Notes: generated from the sequence alone by a model not told the origin. A DNA stretch of 64,000 nucleotides from Flavobacterium acetivorans (GCF_020911885.1 NZ_CP087132.1:558001-622000), one strand, 5' to 3'; counted from the first letter of the stretch, positions 33,115 to 43,109 are shown. Numbers and translations are program-made.

Positions 33115-35670
33115 TTGAAAAAAATTTCAACAAAAATATCATTATTTATTCTAATAGGGATAATTATATCTGCCTGTAACGCTGAAAAAAGAGTTCCAGA
33201 GGGAAAACAACTCCTGATTAAAAATCAAATTACAGTAAACGGAAAAAATACAAAAGATGAAAACACCTTTAATCAGTTGTACCAAAAACCAAACGGTACT
33301 TTATTAGGGAATCGTTTTCGTTTGAACTTATACAACTTAGCCAACCTTAATCCTGACTCAACCTATCAGGCTAAATTCACCAATAATCCAAAAAAATACG
33401 AGCGAAAAGTGAAATGGTTGTCTGCAAAACAAGTAGATCGTCTTGGAAAATCTTTTTGGCACAAAGGAATTAATGATTTTCTGAAGAAAACTGGAGAACC
33501 ACCCGTAATAATTGACTCCTCTAAAACAGAAAAATCACTATTACGCCTGAAATACCATTATTTTAACAAAGGTTTTTTCAATGTAAAAACCGCTTACAAA
33601 CTAGACAGCATAGCTCCTAAAAGAGGGAAAATAAAATATACCATAACTACAGGCGAAGGTTATTTATTAGATTCGATAAAAACAACCATTTCGACTCCTG
33701 CATTAGACTCTTTATATGAGTCGCACAAATCACTTACTTTCCTTAAATCAGGTAAACAATACCAGACAGTAGATTTTGAAGATGAGAAAAACCGTATTTC
33801 AACACTATTTAGAAACAATGGAGCTTATTATTTTCAGCCCACTTATGTTACCTATGACATAGACACAATTAACAAGAAAAATGGCGCTAATGTAAATTTA
33901 ATCATAAACAATTATTCATACATAGAAAAGGACTCTACAAGAACAGAACCTTTTAAACTGTATGAAATAAGTGATGTAAATATTTACACTGATTATGCAA
34001 CAAATAGCAATAGTTCCATAATTAAAGACAGTGTCTCTTATAAAAATTTCAATTTATACAGTCATGAAAAATTAAAATACAAGCCTCGTGCTATAACAGA
34101 TGCTATTTTCATTACTAAAGGAAGCCTTTTTGCAGATAACAAAACAGTACTTACGACCCGTTATTTAAATAATTTAAAAATTTTTAGCTACCCCAGCATA
34201 CAATATGAAGTAGACAAAAGAGATTCTACTGCTAATTCACTAATTGCAAAAATCTATTTAACCCCAAGAAAAAAATATAGCTTTGGCGCCTCGGTAGATT
34301 TGACCCACTCCAATATCCAAGATTTCGGGATTTCGTTTAGCCCTTCACTTTCGATAAGAAATGTATTTAATAGAGCTGAAACTCTAGAAATTTCGGCCAG
34401 AGGAAACGTGGGTTCCTCTAAAGATTTAGCAAATCCAAAAAACCAATTATTGAATGTGTCAGAATATGGTATCGATCTAAAGTTAAATTTTCCGAGAATC
34501 CTCATGCCTTTCTCTACCGAAAAAATAATCCCAAAAAGTATGATTCCTTCCACACTCATGGCGGTAGGATTTGCAAGACAGACAAATATTGGTCTGGACA
34601 AAGAAAATTTTACCGGATTATTTTCTTACAATTGGACTCCAAAGAAAAACAATACCGCTCGTTTTGACTTATTCAACATACAATTTGTCCGAAACCTAAA
34701 TCCTAAAAACTATTTCAATGTTTATGGCTCCTCTTATAACGCCTTAAATAGTATTGGAAAAATATACAATACAAAAACGGAATATTTTGATAATATAGAC
34801 GACAAGAATTTAATAATTGAAGAAGGTACTAAAGGATTCACAAATGACGTACTAACAGGCGGTATCACCTTGCCCGAAAAAGATTATGCCACCATAAAAA
34901 GTATCGAAGAAAGAAGAATGAGACTTATAGAAAATGATTTTATTCTAGCCACCAGTTTCACTTTTTCTAAAACCACAAAAACGGATTTACTTGACAATAC
35001 CTTTTATCTTTTTAAAACCAAAATTGAATCTGCAGGTACTCCATTATCTCTGATTTCCAAGGCTACAAAAAAAACTGTAAATGAAAAGGGAAATTATGAC
35101 ATCCTCAATTTAGAATATTCTGAGTATCTAAAAACCGAATTCGATTATATCAAGCATTGGGATTTATCCAGGGAAAAAGTACTTGCAGTAAGAAGCTTTT
35201 TCGGGATTGCGGTACCTTTTGGAAACTCGGACAATATTCCTTTTTCAAGAAGTTATTTTTCTGGAGGCTCAAATGACAACAGAGCTTGGCAACCTTACAG
35301 TTTAGGCCCCGGAAGTAGTGGCGCCACCAACGACTTTAATGAAGCCAACCTAAAAATTGCTGTGAGCGGAGAATTTAGATTTAAAGTTTTCGGCGACTTA
35401 AAAGGAGCTTTCTTTGCAGATGCAGGAAACATCTGGAATGTATTTGACAATGTAGAAGATGAAAAATCTACTTTCACAGGATTTAAGAGTCTAAAAGACC
35501 TAGCACTGGGCACCGGATTTGGCCTTCGCTATGATTTAAGCTTTTTTGTTGTCCGTTTCGATTTAGGATTTAAAACCTATAATCCGGCCAATGATGAGGG
35601 TAAAAAATGGTTTCATGAATACAATTTTGGACACTCTGTTTTAAATTTTGGAATTAATTACCCTTTCTAA
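33115..35670 (+). CDS. tamL: TamL-type BamA/TamA family outer-membrane lipoprotein
   Basis: An 851-residue Omp85-superfamily protein. Residues 1-21 are a lipoprotein signal (FILIGIIISAC, lipid cysteine at 21), which distinguishes Bacteroidetes TamL from TamA. POTRA-like sequence follows, then a C-terminal 16-strand barrel with the GGSNDNRAWQPYSLGPGS motif near residue 722 (counterpart of the VRGF/Y region) and a terminal aromatic (FGINYPF). TamA/TamL proteins help assemble outer-membrane proteins. The only usable start is TTG at 33115; no in-frame ATG precedes the signal peptide. It lies close to porT, as reported for Flavobacterium johnsoniae. Confidence 0.88.
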   Translation: MKKISTKISLFILIGIIISACNAEKRVPEGKQLLIKNQITVNGKNTKDENTFNQLYQKPNGTLLGNRFRLNLYNLANLNPDSTYQAKFTNNPKKYERKVKWLSAKQVDRLGKSFWHKGINDFLKKTGEPPVIIDSSKTEKSLLRLKYHYFNKGFFNVKTAYKLDSIAPKRGKIKYTITTGEGYLLDSIKTTISTPALDSLYESHKSLTFLKSGKQYQTVDFEDEKNRISTLFRNNGAYYFQPTYVTYDIDTINKKNGANVNLIINNYSYIEKDSTRTEPFKLYEISDVNIYTDYATNSNSSIIKDSVSYKNFNLYSHEKLKYKPRAITDAIFITKGSLFADNKTVLTTRYLNNLKIFSYPSIQYEVDKRDSTANSLIAKIYLTPRKKYSFGASVDLTHSNIQDFGISFSPSLSIRNVFNRAETLEISARGNVGSSKDLANPKNQLLNVSEYGIDLKLNFPRILMPFSTEKIIPKSMIPSTLMAVGFARQTNIGLDKENFTGLFSYNWTPKKNNTARFDLFNIQFVRNLNPKNYFNVYGSSYNALNSIGKIYNTKTEYFDNIDDKNLIIEEGTKGFTNDVLTGGITLPEKDYATIKSIEERRMRLIENDFILATSFTFSKTTKTDLLDNTFYLFKTKIESAGTPLSLISKATKKTVNEKGNYDILNLEYSEYLKTEFDYIKHWDLSREKVLAVRSFFGIAVPFGNSDNIPFSRSYFSGGSNDNRAWQPYSLGPGSSGATNDFNEANLKIAVSGEFRFKVFGDLKGAFFADAGNIWNVFDNVEDEKSTFTGFKSLKDLALGTGFGLRYDLSFFVVRFDLGFKTYNPANDEGKKWFHEYNFGHSVLNFGINYPF

Positions 35671-35684
35671 TGCTAATTAATTCT

Positions 35685-35692
35685 TATTTTTG
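35685..35692 (+). promoter_or_regulatory. -7 box of fbaA promoter
   Basis: TATTTTTG matches TAnnTTTG, 45 bases before the fbaA start. Confidence 0.5.
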
Positions 35693-35737
35693 CAGACTTA
35701 AACTAAAAACTAGAGAAACCAACTAAAAAAAATTACA

Positions 35738-36805
35738 ATGGCACATAACATCAAATCAGGCGTAGCTACAGGAGATCAAGTTCAAGAAATATTCAATTAT
35801 GCAAAGGAAAAAGGTTTTGCTCTTCCTGCGGTAAATGTTACTGGTTCAAACTCCATAAATGGTGTTCTTGAGACTGCAGCAAAATTAAATGCTCCTGTTA
35901 TTATTCAATTTTCTAATGGAGGCGCACAATTCAACGCAGGAAAAGGACTTTCTAATGCAAATGAAAAAGCGGCAATTGTAGGTGGAATTGCGGGAGCAAA
36001 ACACATTCATACCCTTGCTGAAGCTTATGGAGCTACAGTAATTTTACATACTGATCACTGCGCTAAAAAATTATTGCCTTGGATTGACGGATTATTGGAC
36101 GCTTCAGAAGAGCATTTTGCAGCAACTGGAAAACCATTATTCAGTTCTCACATGATTGATTTATCTGAAGAACCAATCGAAGAGAATATCGAAATCTGTA
36201 AAGGTTACCTAGAGCGAATGAGCAAAATGGGAATGACATTAGAAATCGAACTTGGAATTACAGGTGGAGAAGAAGATGGTGTTGACAACTCTGATGTTGA
36301 CAGTTCAAAATTATATACTCAGCCAGAAGAAGTAGCTTATGCTTACGAAGAACTATCTAAAATAAGCCCTAAATTTACAATTGCAGCTGCTTTTGGAAAT
36401 GTACACGGAGTTTACAAACCAGGTAATGTAAAATTGACTCCAAAAATTTTGAAAAACTCTCAAGATTTCGTTCAAAATAAATTCAACACAGGACACAATC
36501 CAGTCGATTTTGTTTTCCACGGAGGATCAGGTTCAACATTAGAAGAAATCAGAGAAGGAATCAGCTATGGTGTAGTTAAAATGAACATTGATACTGATTT
36601 ACAATTTGCTTTTACAGAAGGTTCTCGTGACTATATGATTAAAAACATTGACTATTTGAGAACTCAAATTGGAAACCCTGAAGGTGCTGATGTTCCTAAT
36701 AAAAAATATTACGATCCAAGAAGATGGTTGCGTGAAAGCGAAGTAACTTTCAACACGAGATTAGAGCAAGCATTTGCTGACTTAAATAATGTGAATACAC
36801 TATAA
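35738..36805 (+). CDS. fbaA: Class II fructose-bisphosphate aldolase
   Basis: A 355-residue zinc-dependent aldolase that splits fructose 1,6-bisphosphate in glycolysis and runs in reverse in gluconeogenesis. Motifs: VILHTDHCAKK with Asp and zinc-binding His near residue 108, TLEIELGITGGEEDGVDN near 165, AAFGNVHGVYKPGNVKL near 220 with zinc-binding His, and VFHGGSGST near 262. The length and the EEDGVDN motif indicate the FbaA (class IIA) type of E. coli. It ends 73 bases before accD. Confidence 0.98.
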   Translation: MAHNIKSGVATGDQVQEIFNYAKEKGFALPAVNVTGSNSINGVLETAAKLNAPVIIQFSNGGAQFNAGKGLSNANEKAAIVGGIAGAKHIHTLAEAYGATVILHTDHCAKKLLPWIDGLLDASEEHFAATGKPLFSSHMIDLSEEPIEENIEICKGYLERMSKMGMTLEIELGITGGEEDGVDNSDVDSSKLYTQPEEVAYAYEELSKISPKFTIAAAFGNVHGVYKPGNVKLTPKILKNSQDFVQNKFNTGHNPVDFVFHGGSGSTLEEIREGISYGVVKMNIDTDLQFAFTEGSRDYMIKNIDYLRTQIGNPEGADVPNKKYYDPRRWLRESEVTFNTRLEQAFADLNNVNTL

Positions 36806-36878
36806 AATTACGATATAAGAATTATGACATGCGATTTTAAATCGTATATCGTATATCGTAAATCTTAAATTAATAAAT
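36806..36878. repeat. AT-rich direct-repeat spacer between fbaA and accD
   Basis: Contains CGTATATCGTATATCGTAAATC, i.e. three head-to-tail copies of a degenerate CGTATAT word, and ATTTTAAATCG. It resembles the AATC-word filler found before etfA and before the Rrf2 gene. No gene or hairpin with a T run. Confidence 0.45.
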
Positions 36879-37733
36879 ATGGCTTGGTTTAAAAGAAAAG
36901 AAAAAGGAATTACAACGGCTACCGAAGACAAAATGGATGTCCCAAAAGGACTTTGGTACAAGTCACCTACCGGAAAAATTATTGATGCCGAAGAACTGGA
37001 ACGCAATTTATTTGTAAGTCCGGAAGATGGTTTTCACGTTAGAATTGGTAGTGCTACCTATTTTGAAATTTTATTTGACGACAATAAATTTGTTGAATTA
37101 GATAAAAACTTAACTTCCAAAGACCCTTTACACTTTGTTGACACAAAGAAATATGCAGATCGTCTTAAAGATGTGATGGAAAAAACTAAACTAAAGGACG
37201 CTGTACGTACTGCAGTTGGAAAATCAAAAGGCAAAGATTTAGTAATTTGCTGTATGGATTTTGCCTTTATTGGTGGTTCAATGGGAGCTGTTGTAGGTGA
37301 AAAAATAGCAAGAGGAATTGATCATTCGATCAAGAACAACATTCCTTTTGTAATGATCTCAAAATCAGGTGGAGCCCGTATGATGGAAGCAGCTTATTCA
37401 TTGATGCAATTAGCCAAAACATCTGTAAAACTTGCCCAACTTGCCGAAGCTAAAATTCCTTACATTTCATTATGTACAGATCCAACTACCGGAGGAACTA
37501 CTGCTTCTTACGCTATGCTTGGCGATATAAACATTGCTGAACCTGGTGCCTTAATTGGATTTGCAGGGCCTCGAGTTGTAAAAGATACTACCGGTAAGGA
37601 TTTACCAGAAGGTTTCCAAACTTCGGAGTTTCTTTTGGAGCATGGTTTCTTAGACTTTATTACACCAAGAAAAGAATTGAAAGACAAAATCAATCTTTAT
37701 ATCGATTTAATTCGAAATCAAGAAATTAGATAA
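36879..37733 (+). CDS. accD: Acetyl-CoA carboxylase carboxyltransferase subunit beta, without zinc ribbon
   Basis: A 284-residue AccD that with AccA transfers carboxyl from biotin to acetyl-CoA in fatty-acid synthesis. The crotonase-fold core is intact: [21 protein letters not shown] near 162, [20 protein letters not shown] near 200 and IGFAGPRVV near 227. The N-terminal region [29 protein letters not shown] aligns with the zinc ribbon of E. coli AccD, but all four cysteines are replaced (KSPTGK, SPEDG). The same loss is what I recall for other Flavobacteria, so it is a lineage trait rather than damage. Terminator follows directly. Confidence 0.96.
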   Translation: MAWFKRKEKGITTATEDKMDVPKGLWYKSPTGKIIDAEELERNLFVSPEDGFHVRIGSATYFEILFDDNKFVELDKNLTSKDPLHFVDTKKYADRLKDVMEKTKLKDAVRTAVGKSKGKDLVICCMDFAFIGGSMGAVVGEKIARGIDHSIKNNIPFVMISKSGGARMMEAAYSLMQLAKTSVKLAQLAEAKIPYISLCTDPTTGGTTASYAMLGDINIAEPGALIGFAGPRVVKDTTGKDLPEGFQTSEFLLEHGFLDFITPRKELKDKINLYIDLIRNQEIR

Positions 37734-37735
37734 AT

Positions 37736-37764
37736 AAAAAATCCCGATTGCTCGGGATTTTTTT
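37736..37764. terminator. Bidirectional terminator between accD and the alcohol dehydrogenase gene
   Basis: AAAAATCCCGA pairs with TCGGGATTTTT around a 4-base loop, followed by T residues. Confidence 0.92.
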
Positions 37765-37787
37765 ATGTTTAAAAAGTAAATTTACAG

Positions 37788-38834
37788 CTATTTTAAACTA
37801 GCCATATCAATTACAAAACGATATTTCACGTCACTTTTATTCATACGATCATAGGCTTCGTTAATATAGGACATATCAATCAATTCAACATCAGAAGTAA
37901 TGTTATGTTCCGCACAATAATCTAACATTTCCTGAGTTTCGGCAATTCCTCCTATCAGGCTTCCCATAATGCTTCTTCTTTTCATGATCAAAGTAAAAAC
38001 AGGGATTTCGGCAGGCGTTGGTGGCGCACCAACTACAATCATTGTTCCGTTAGTTCTCAATAAATTCAAATACGCATTGTGATCGTGCTTAGCAGATACG
38101 GTATTTAAAATAAAATCAAAGTTATTCGCTAGAGAATCCATTGTTGAGGCATCAGATGTCAGGGCAAAATGGTGAGCCCCTAGTTTTTTTGCATCAGCTT
38201 CTTTAGAAGGAGAATGACTCAACATGGTCACTTCGGCACCAAAAGAAACAGCAAACTTCACTGCCATATGACCTAAACCACCTAAACCTAAAACTCCTAC
38301 TTTATGGCCTTTTCCTACATTCAAATAACGCAATGGAGAATAAGTTGTAATACCAGCGCAAAGCAAAGGAGCAACAGCCGAAAGCTCTAACTTATCCGAA
38401 ATATGCAAAGTATAATCTTCATCAACGCTAATACTGGTTGAATATCCGCCATAAGTAGGTATATTTGTTCCTCTTTCATAGCTATTATAGGTACCCGTCA
38501 TCCCTTCTTCACAAAACTGTTCTTCACCTGACTTACAACTAGGACAAGTTCGACAGGAATCTACAAAACACCCCACGCCCGCTAATTCTCCAATTTTGAA
38601 TTTAGTCACCTCACTTCCTACAGCAGTAATTCGACCCACAATTTCATGTCCCGGTACCAATGGATAAATCGCAGGTCCCCAATCTCCTTTAGCAGTGTGA
38701 ATATCAGAATGACAAACACCACTATAAAGTATCTCTATCTGAACTTGTTTAGCACCAAGTTCTTTCCTATCAAATGAATACGGTTTTAATGAAGTTTCCG
38801 CATCGTAGGCCGCATAAGCTTTAATTGCTGTCAT
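37788..38834 (-). CDS. NAD(P)-dependent zinc alcohol dehydrogenase (YahK/CAD-like)
   Basis: A 348-residue medium-chain dehydrogenase. The catalytic zinc ligands are in GVCHSDIH (Cys near residue 40) and PGHEIVGR (His-Glu near 64). The structural zinc site is CRTCPSCKSGEEQFC (four cysteines, near 94-108). The coenzyme loop GLGGLGHMA is near 182. SHSPSK after the second strand, without the aspartate of NAD enzymes, suggests NADPH preference. The closest relatives are broad-range aldehyde reductases such as E. coli YahK. The physiological substrate is unknown. Single gene, convergent with accD. Confidence 0.92.
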   Translation of the reverse strand: MTAIKAYAAYDAETSLKPYSFDRKELGAKQVQIEILYSGVCHSDIHTAKGDWGPAIYPLVPGHEIVGRITAVGSEVTKFKIGELAGVGCFVDSCRTCPSCKSGEEQFCEEGMTGTYNSYERGTNIPTYGGYSTSISVDEDYTLHISDKLELSAVAPLLCAGITTYSPLRYLNVGKGHKVGVLGLGGLGHMAVKFAVSFGAEVTMLSHSPSKEADAKKLGAHHFALTSDASTMDSLANNFDFILNTVSAKHDHNAYLNLLRTNGTMIVVGAPPTPAEIPVFTLIMKRRSIMGSLIGGIAETQEMLDYCAEHNITSDVELIDMSYINEAYDRMNKSDVKYRFVIDMASLK

Positions 38835-38945
38835 ATTGTAAATTTTAGATAAAGGTTAAAAGTACAAAAAACACAGCCTAAAAATGCGAATAAGACAATA
38901 AATCGACTTGAAAAAATTGATAAAAATTACTTTTTTTCTACAACA

Positions 38946-40196
38946 TCACATCCCCGTTCTAATTGCCTCTACAGGATCTAATTTGGAAGCCGTTATCGCA
39001 GGAACAATTCCAGATATCAAACCAATCAAAGCAGCCAGACCAGTTCCTAGAATAACATTCCCCATTCCAAGGACGAATTCAAAGTCCAAAACTTTTGTGA
39101 GTACTACAGAAATAATCCACACTAAAACCAATCCTATTATCCCGCCTATCACAGAAAGAATGACAGCTTCAAATAAAAACTGAAATAAAATAAATCTGTT
39201 TTTAGCGCCTAAAGATTTTTGAATCCCTATTAAATTAGTACGCTCCTTAACCGAAACAAACATGATATTAGCAATTCCGAAACCGCCAACCAGCAGAGAA
39301 AATCCACTAATTATCCATCCTACCACATTCATTTGACCAATAATTCCATCAATTAGATCTGTAAATCCTGAAAGAACATTAATAAAAAAATTATTTCCCT
39401 CATCTGGTTTCATTCCTCTAATAGTTCTCAATTTTTGTACAACTTCAGCTTTATAAGCATCCATATCGATTCCTTTTTGTGGCTTAATCAATATCACAGG
39501 CGTCATAGAACTGTTATTATCCCCATACATGCGTCGCAAAAAATTAACCGGTAAAAAAACCGAAGTATCATTGTCATCACCAAACAAACCCGCGCCCTGC
39601 TTATTCAAAACACCAATAACGGTAAAACGTTGTCCATATAAGCGTATATTTTTCCCGATGGGTTCACTTTCTTCAAATAAATTCTTAGCGATTTCATAAC
39701 CTAATACAATAACCGCCGTCCCGGAATTAGACTCTGATTCATTGTAAAATCTTCCTTTTTCAAACTCAAGTCCTTGTATATCTATAAATTCATAGGAAAC
39801 CGGAACCACATTTACATCGCTGACTGTTTTTGATTCGTATTTAATACTCTCGCGTTTCACAAAAAACTGATAGGCAATTTGTTCCGTATTATTCAAAGAT
39901 CCTTTTAAAGAAGTATATTCATCGTATTTCACATCGGGAAACTGCTCTCTTTTCCATTGCGGAATTTCTGACGGACCAAAAGAAAAACGCATTAAATAAA
40001 TAGTATTTTTATCTAAACTACTCAAATCTTTAGTGATTTTTCTATCCAAAGAATCTACCGCTGCAAGAACTGCTATAATAGAAAAAATTCCTATGGTAAC
40101 CCCCAGCAAAGAAAGCAAAGTTCGTAACTTATTGTTGCGCAAAGCATTCATAGCAAAAGCGAAACTTTCTTTCAATAATCGAAGATAAACTAGCAT
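38946..40196 (-). CDS. ABC transporter permease of the MacB/FtsX type
   Basis: A 416-residue membrane protein with the MacB topology. An N-terminal segment (residues 10-60, NALRNNKLRTLLSLLGVTIGIFSIIAVL) is followed by a large periplasmic MacB-PCD-like domain (about 60-290). Three membrane helices end the protein, with the FtsX core VKERTNLIGIQKSLGAKNRFILFQFLFEAVILS near 315 and ASKLDPVEAIR at the end. Such permeases work with an ATPase of the LolD/MacB class; no ATPase gene is adjacent here. Substrate unknown: efflux, lipoprotein release or mechanotransmission are all possible. Confidence 0.9.
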   Translation of the reverse strand: MLVYLRLLKESFAFAMNALRNNKLRTLLSLLGVTIGIFSIIAVLAAVDSLDRKITKDLSSLDKNTIYLMRFSFGPSEIPQWKREQFPDVKYDEYTSLKGSLNNTEQIAYQFFVKRESIKYESKTVSDVNVVPVSYEFIDIQGLEFEKGRFYNESESNSGTAVIVLGYEIAKNLFEESEPIGKNIRLYGQRFTVIGVLNKQGAGLFGDDNDTSVFLPVNFLRRMYGDNNSSMTPVILIKPQKGIDMDAYKAEVVQKLRTIRGMKPDEGNNFFINVLSGFTDLIDGIIGQMNVVGWIISGFSLLVGGFGIANIMFVSVKERTNLIGIQKSLGAKNRFILFQFLFEAVILSVIGGIIGLVLVWIISVVLTKVLDFEFVLGMGNVILGTGLAALIGLISGIVPAITASKLDPVEAIRTGM

Positions 40197-40363
40197 AATA
40201 TCATTTTTGTGTTACAGTAAAATTCTATAAATATTATTCAAAAACCTAGAAAAACAAATATTCATTGTAGCTCCATCATTACATTTTTTTATCAATAGTA
40301 AATTAATGTCATAATTTCGAAATTATCTCATTTTCAAATAGTCTAATTTTCACATTAAAAAAC

Positions 40364-40371
40364 TATTTTTG
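40364..40371 (+). promoter_or_regulatory. -7 box of purH promoter
   Basis: TATTTTTG matches TAnnTTTG, 22 bases before the purH start. Confidence 0.5.
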
Positions 40372-40393
40372 CACTTTATAATTATAACTACAC

Positions 40394-41920
40394 ATGAACA
40401 CAACAAAAACAATTCAATCTGCATTAATTTCAGTTTTTTCGAAAGAAGGTCTTGAACCAATTGTAAGACTCTTAAACAGTCAAAATGTTACACTTTATTC
40501 TACAGGTGGAACTGAAGATTTTATAAAAAACTTGGGAATTCCCGTAGTTCCTGTTGAAGACGTTACTTCTTACCCATCCATTTTAGGAGGAAGAGTTAAA
40601 ACTTTACACCCAAAAGTTTTTGGTGGAATTTTAAATCGTCAAGACAACGAAAGTGACGTGCAGCAAATGGAGGAATTTAACATCCCCCAAATTGACTTGG
40701 TAATTGTTGATTTATATCCTTTTGAAAAAACCGTTGCTTCAGGAGCGAGCGAAGCGGATATCATTGAAAAAATAGATATTGGTGGAATTTCTTTGATTCG
40801 CGCTGCCGCAAAAAATTTCAAAGACACCGTAATTGTTGCCTCTGTTGATGAATATAGCACGCTTTTGGATTTGATTACAACTCAAAACGGAGCAACTACT
40901 CTTGCTGACAGAAAACTATTGGCTACAAAAGCCTTTCATGTTTCTTCGCACTATGACACTGCCATTTTTAATTATTTCAACACTGACGAAACTTTTTACA
41001 AAGAAAGTATCGCTAATGGCCAAGTCTTGAGATACGGAGAAAACCCACATCAAAAAGGATTTTTCTTTGGAGATTTTGATGCGATGTTCCAAAAATTACA
41101 TGGAAAAGAATTGTCTTATAATAACTTATTAGACGTAGATGCTGCAGTAAATTTAATTCATGAATTCAAAACTGACGGACCTACTTTTGCTATCCTAAAA
41201 CACAACAATGCGTGTGGCCTAGCTACAAGAACCACCATTAGCGAAGCATATAACGCTGCATTGGCTTGCGATCCTACATCTGCTTTTGGCGGCGTATTGA
41301 TTTCTAATACAAAAATTGACGTTGCAACAGCAACAGAAATCAACAAATTATTTTGCGAAGTAGTTATCGCTCCGGAATATGATACTGAAGCCGTTACAAT
41401 TTTACAAGAGAAGAAAAACCGAATTATATTAGTTCAAAACGAGGTTGAATTACCTAACAAACAAGTTAGAACTTGCCTTAACGGACTTTTAATTCAAGAA
41501 AGAAACAACATTACTGACAATAAAGACGATTTAAAAACCGTTACTACAACAACTCCTACTGAGCAGGAAATTAAAGATTTAATATTTGCTTCAAAAATTT
41601 GTAAAAACACTAAATCAAATACAATTGTTTTTGCAAAAAACGGAACTCTTATTTCATCAGGAACGGGGCAAACTTCAAGAGTTGACGCTTTATTACAAGC
41701 AATTGAAAAAGCAAAAACATTTGGTTTTGATTTGCACGGTACCTCAATGGCGAGCGATGCTTTTTTCCCATTTCCTGATTGTGTTGCTCTTGCAAAAGAA
41801 GCTGGCATAACTGCTGTAATCCAACCTGGAGGATCAATAAAAGACGAATTAAGTATCGATTATTGCAACGAAAATAATCTTGCAATGGTATTTACTGGAA
41901 CACGTCATTTCAAACATTAA
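40394..41920 (+). CDS. purH: Bifunctional AICAR formyltransferase / IMP cyclohydrolase
   Basis: A 508-residue enzyme for the last two steps of IMP synthesis. The N-terminal cyclohydrolase (MGS-like) domain shows YSTGGTEDFI near residue 35 and LGGRVKTLHPKVFGGIL near 62. The C-terminal transformylase shows LRYGENPHQKG near 214, KELSYNNLLDVDAA near 238 and HNNACGLA near 272 (catalytic His and Lys region). It ends with DAFFPFPDCVALAKEAG and the FTGTRHFKH tail. All parts are intact. It is followed by mreB after 54 bases, with a separate -7 box in between. Confidence 0.99.
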   Translation: MNTTKTIQSALISVFSKEGLEPIVRLLNSQNVTLYSTGGTEDFIKNLGIPVVPVEDVTSYPSILGGRVKTLHPKVFGGILNRQDNESDVQQMEEFNIPQIDLVIVDLYPFEKTVASGASEADIIEKIDIGGISLIRAAAKNFKDTVIVASVDEYSTLLDLITTQNGATTLADRKLLATKAFHVSSHYDTAIFNYFNTDETFYKESIANGQVLRYGENPHQKGFFFGDFDAMFQKLHGKELSYNNLLDVDAAVNLIHEFKTDGPTFAILKHNNACGLATRTTISEAYNAALACDPTSAFGGVLISNTKIDVATATEINKLFCEVVIAPEYDTEAVTILQEKKNRIILVQNEVELPNKQVRTCLNGLLIQERNNITDNKDDLKTVTTTTPTEQEIKDLIFASKICKNTKSNTIVFAKNGTLISSGTGQTSRVDALLQAIEKAKTFGFDLHGTSMASDAFFPFPDCVALAKEAGITAVIQPGGSIKDELSIDYCNENNLAMVFTGTRHFKH

Positions 41921-41926
41921 TTTGTT

Positions 41927-41934
41927 TAACTTTG
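41927..41934 (+). promoter_or_regulatory. -7 box of the mre operon promoter
   Basis: TAACTTTG matches TAnnTTTG, 40 bases before the mreB start and just after the purH stop. Confidence 0.45.
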
Positions 41935-41974
41935 CATGCTATTATTTATTATAACTTTTAACCCTAAATAATTT

Positions 41975-43003
41975 ATGGGATTTTTTGATTTCATGACCGA
42001 GGATATTGCGATAGACCTTGGTACCGCTAATACTTTAATCATACATAATGACAAAGTAGTTATTGACAGTCCATCGATTGTTGCCCGTGACAGGATCTCA
42101 GGCAAAATCATTGCTGTTGGTAAGGAAGCCAACCTAATGCAAGGTAAAACACATGAAAACATTAAGACAATAAGACCTTTGAAAGATGGTGTAATTGCTG
42201 ATTTTGATGCTTCAGAAAAAATGATCAGTATGTTTATAAAAAGCATACCGGCATTAAAAAAGAAAATGTTCACTCCAGCCTTGAGAATGGTAGTTTGTAT
42301 CCCATCTGGAATTACTGAAGTGGAGATGAGAGCCGTTAAGGAATCTTGTGAAAGAGTAAATGGTAAAGAAGTATATCTAATACACGAACCTATGGCAGCA
42401 GCCATAGGTATCGGCATCGATATTATGCAACCGAAAGGAAACATGATTGTTGACATAGGTGGTGGTACAACCGAAATTGCTGTTATAGCATTAGGCGGAA
42501 TTGTATGCGACAAATCAGTAAAAATTGCCGGTGACGTATTCACAAATGACATCGTGTATTATATGCGTACCCAACACAACCTTTTCGTTGGAGAAAGTAC
42601 TGCCGAAAAAATAAAAATCCAGATTGGAGCAGCAATTGAAGACTTAGAAACTCCTCCAGAAGACATGTCAGTTCAAGGAAGAGATTTACTTACGGGTAAA
42701 CCTAAACAAGTTGACGTTTCTTATAGAGAGATTGCTAAAGCATTAGACAAATCTATTCAAAGAATTGAAGATGCTGTTATGGAAACTCTATCTCAAACAC
42801 CCCCTGAATTAGCAGCCGACATTTACAACACCGGTATTTATCTTGCAGGTGGAGGATCCATGTTAAGAGGATTGGACAAAAGAATCTCGCAAAAAACGGA
42901 TTTACCTGTTTACATTGCAGAAGATCCTTTGAGAGCAGTAGTTAGAGGAACAGGCATGGCTCTTAAAAATATTTCAAAATTCAAAAGCATCTTGATAAAA
43001 TAA
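41975..43003 (+). CDS. mreB: Rod shape-determining protein MreB
   Basis: A 342-residue bacterial actin that forms membrane-bound filaments guiding lateral wall synthesis. The N-terminus MGFFDFMTEDIAIDLGTANTLI includes the phosphate-1 motif. RPLKDGVIADF is near residue 68, the phosphate-2 motif DIGGGTTEIAVIALGGIV near 161, and the adenosine motif LAGGGSMLRGLDKRI near 290. It heads the cell-shape operon mreB-mreC-mreD-mrdA-rodA. Confidence 0.99.
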   Translation: MGFFDFMTEDIAIDLGTANTLIIHNDKVVIDSPSIVARDRISGKIIAVGKEANLMQGKTHENIKTIRPLKDGVIADFDASEKMISMFIKSIPALKKKMFTPALRMVVCIPSGITEVEMRAVKESCERVNGKEVYLIHEPMAAAIGIGIDIMQPKGNMIVDIGGGTTEIAVIALGGIVCDKSVKIAGDVFTNDIVYYMRTQHNLFVGESTAEKIKIQIGAAIEDLETPPEDMSVQGRDLLTGKPKQVDVSYREIAKALDKSIQRIEDAVMETLSQTPPELAADIYNTGIYLAGGGSMLRGLDKRISQKTDLPVYIAEDPLRAVVRGTGMALKNISKFKSILIK

Positions 43004-43109
43004 GCCTCTTTTAAATAGGCATTTGGGTATCAAGCCAAAATACAATCTTAAAAGTTCAAAGAAATCAGACACTTAAGCTCATACTGAAACAAAATAATCA
43101 AATAAGAGA

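Noticed and set aside
36840..36865. CGTATAT direct repeats as a possible origin or CRISPR fragment
   Set aside because: Only three degenerate units of 7-8 bases with no spacers; better explained as low-complexity intergenic repeat.
41926..42552. 208-residue minus-strand frame opposite mreB
   Set aside because: Antisense shadow of mreB; composition rich in Ile, Ser and Pro without domain features.
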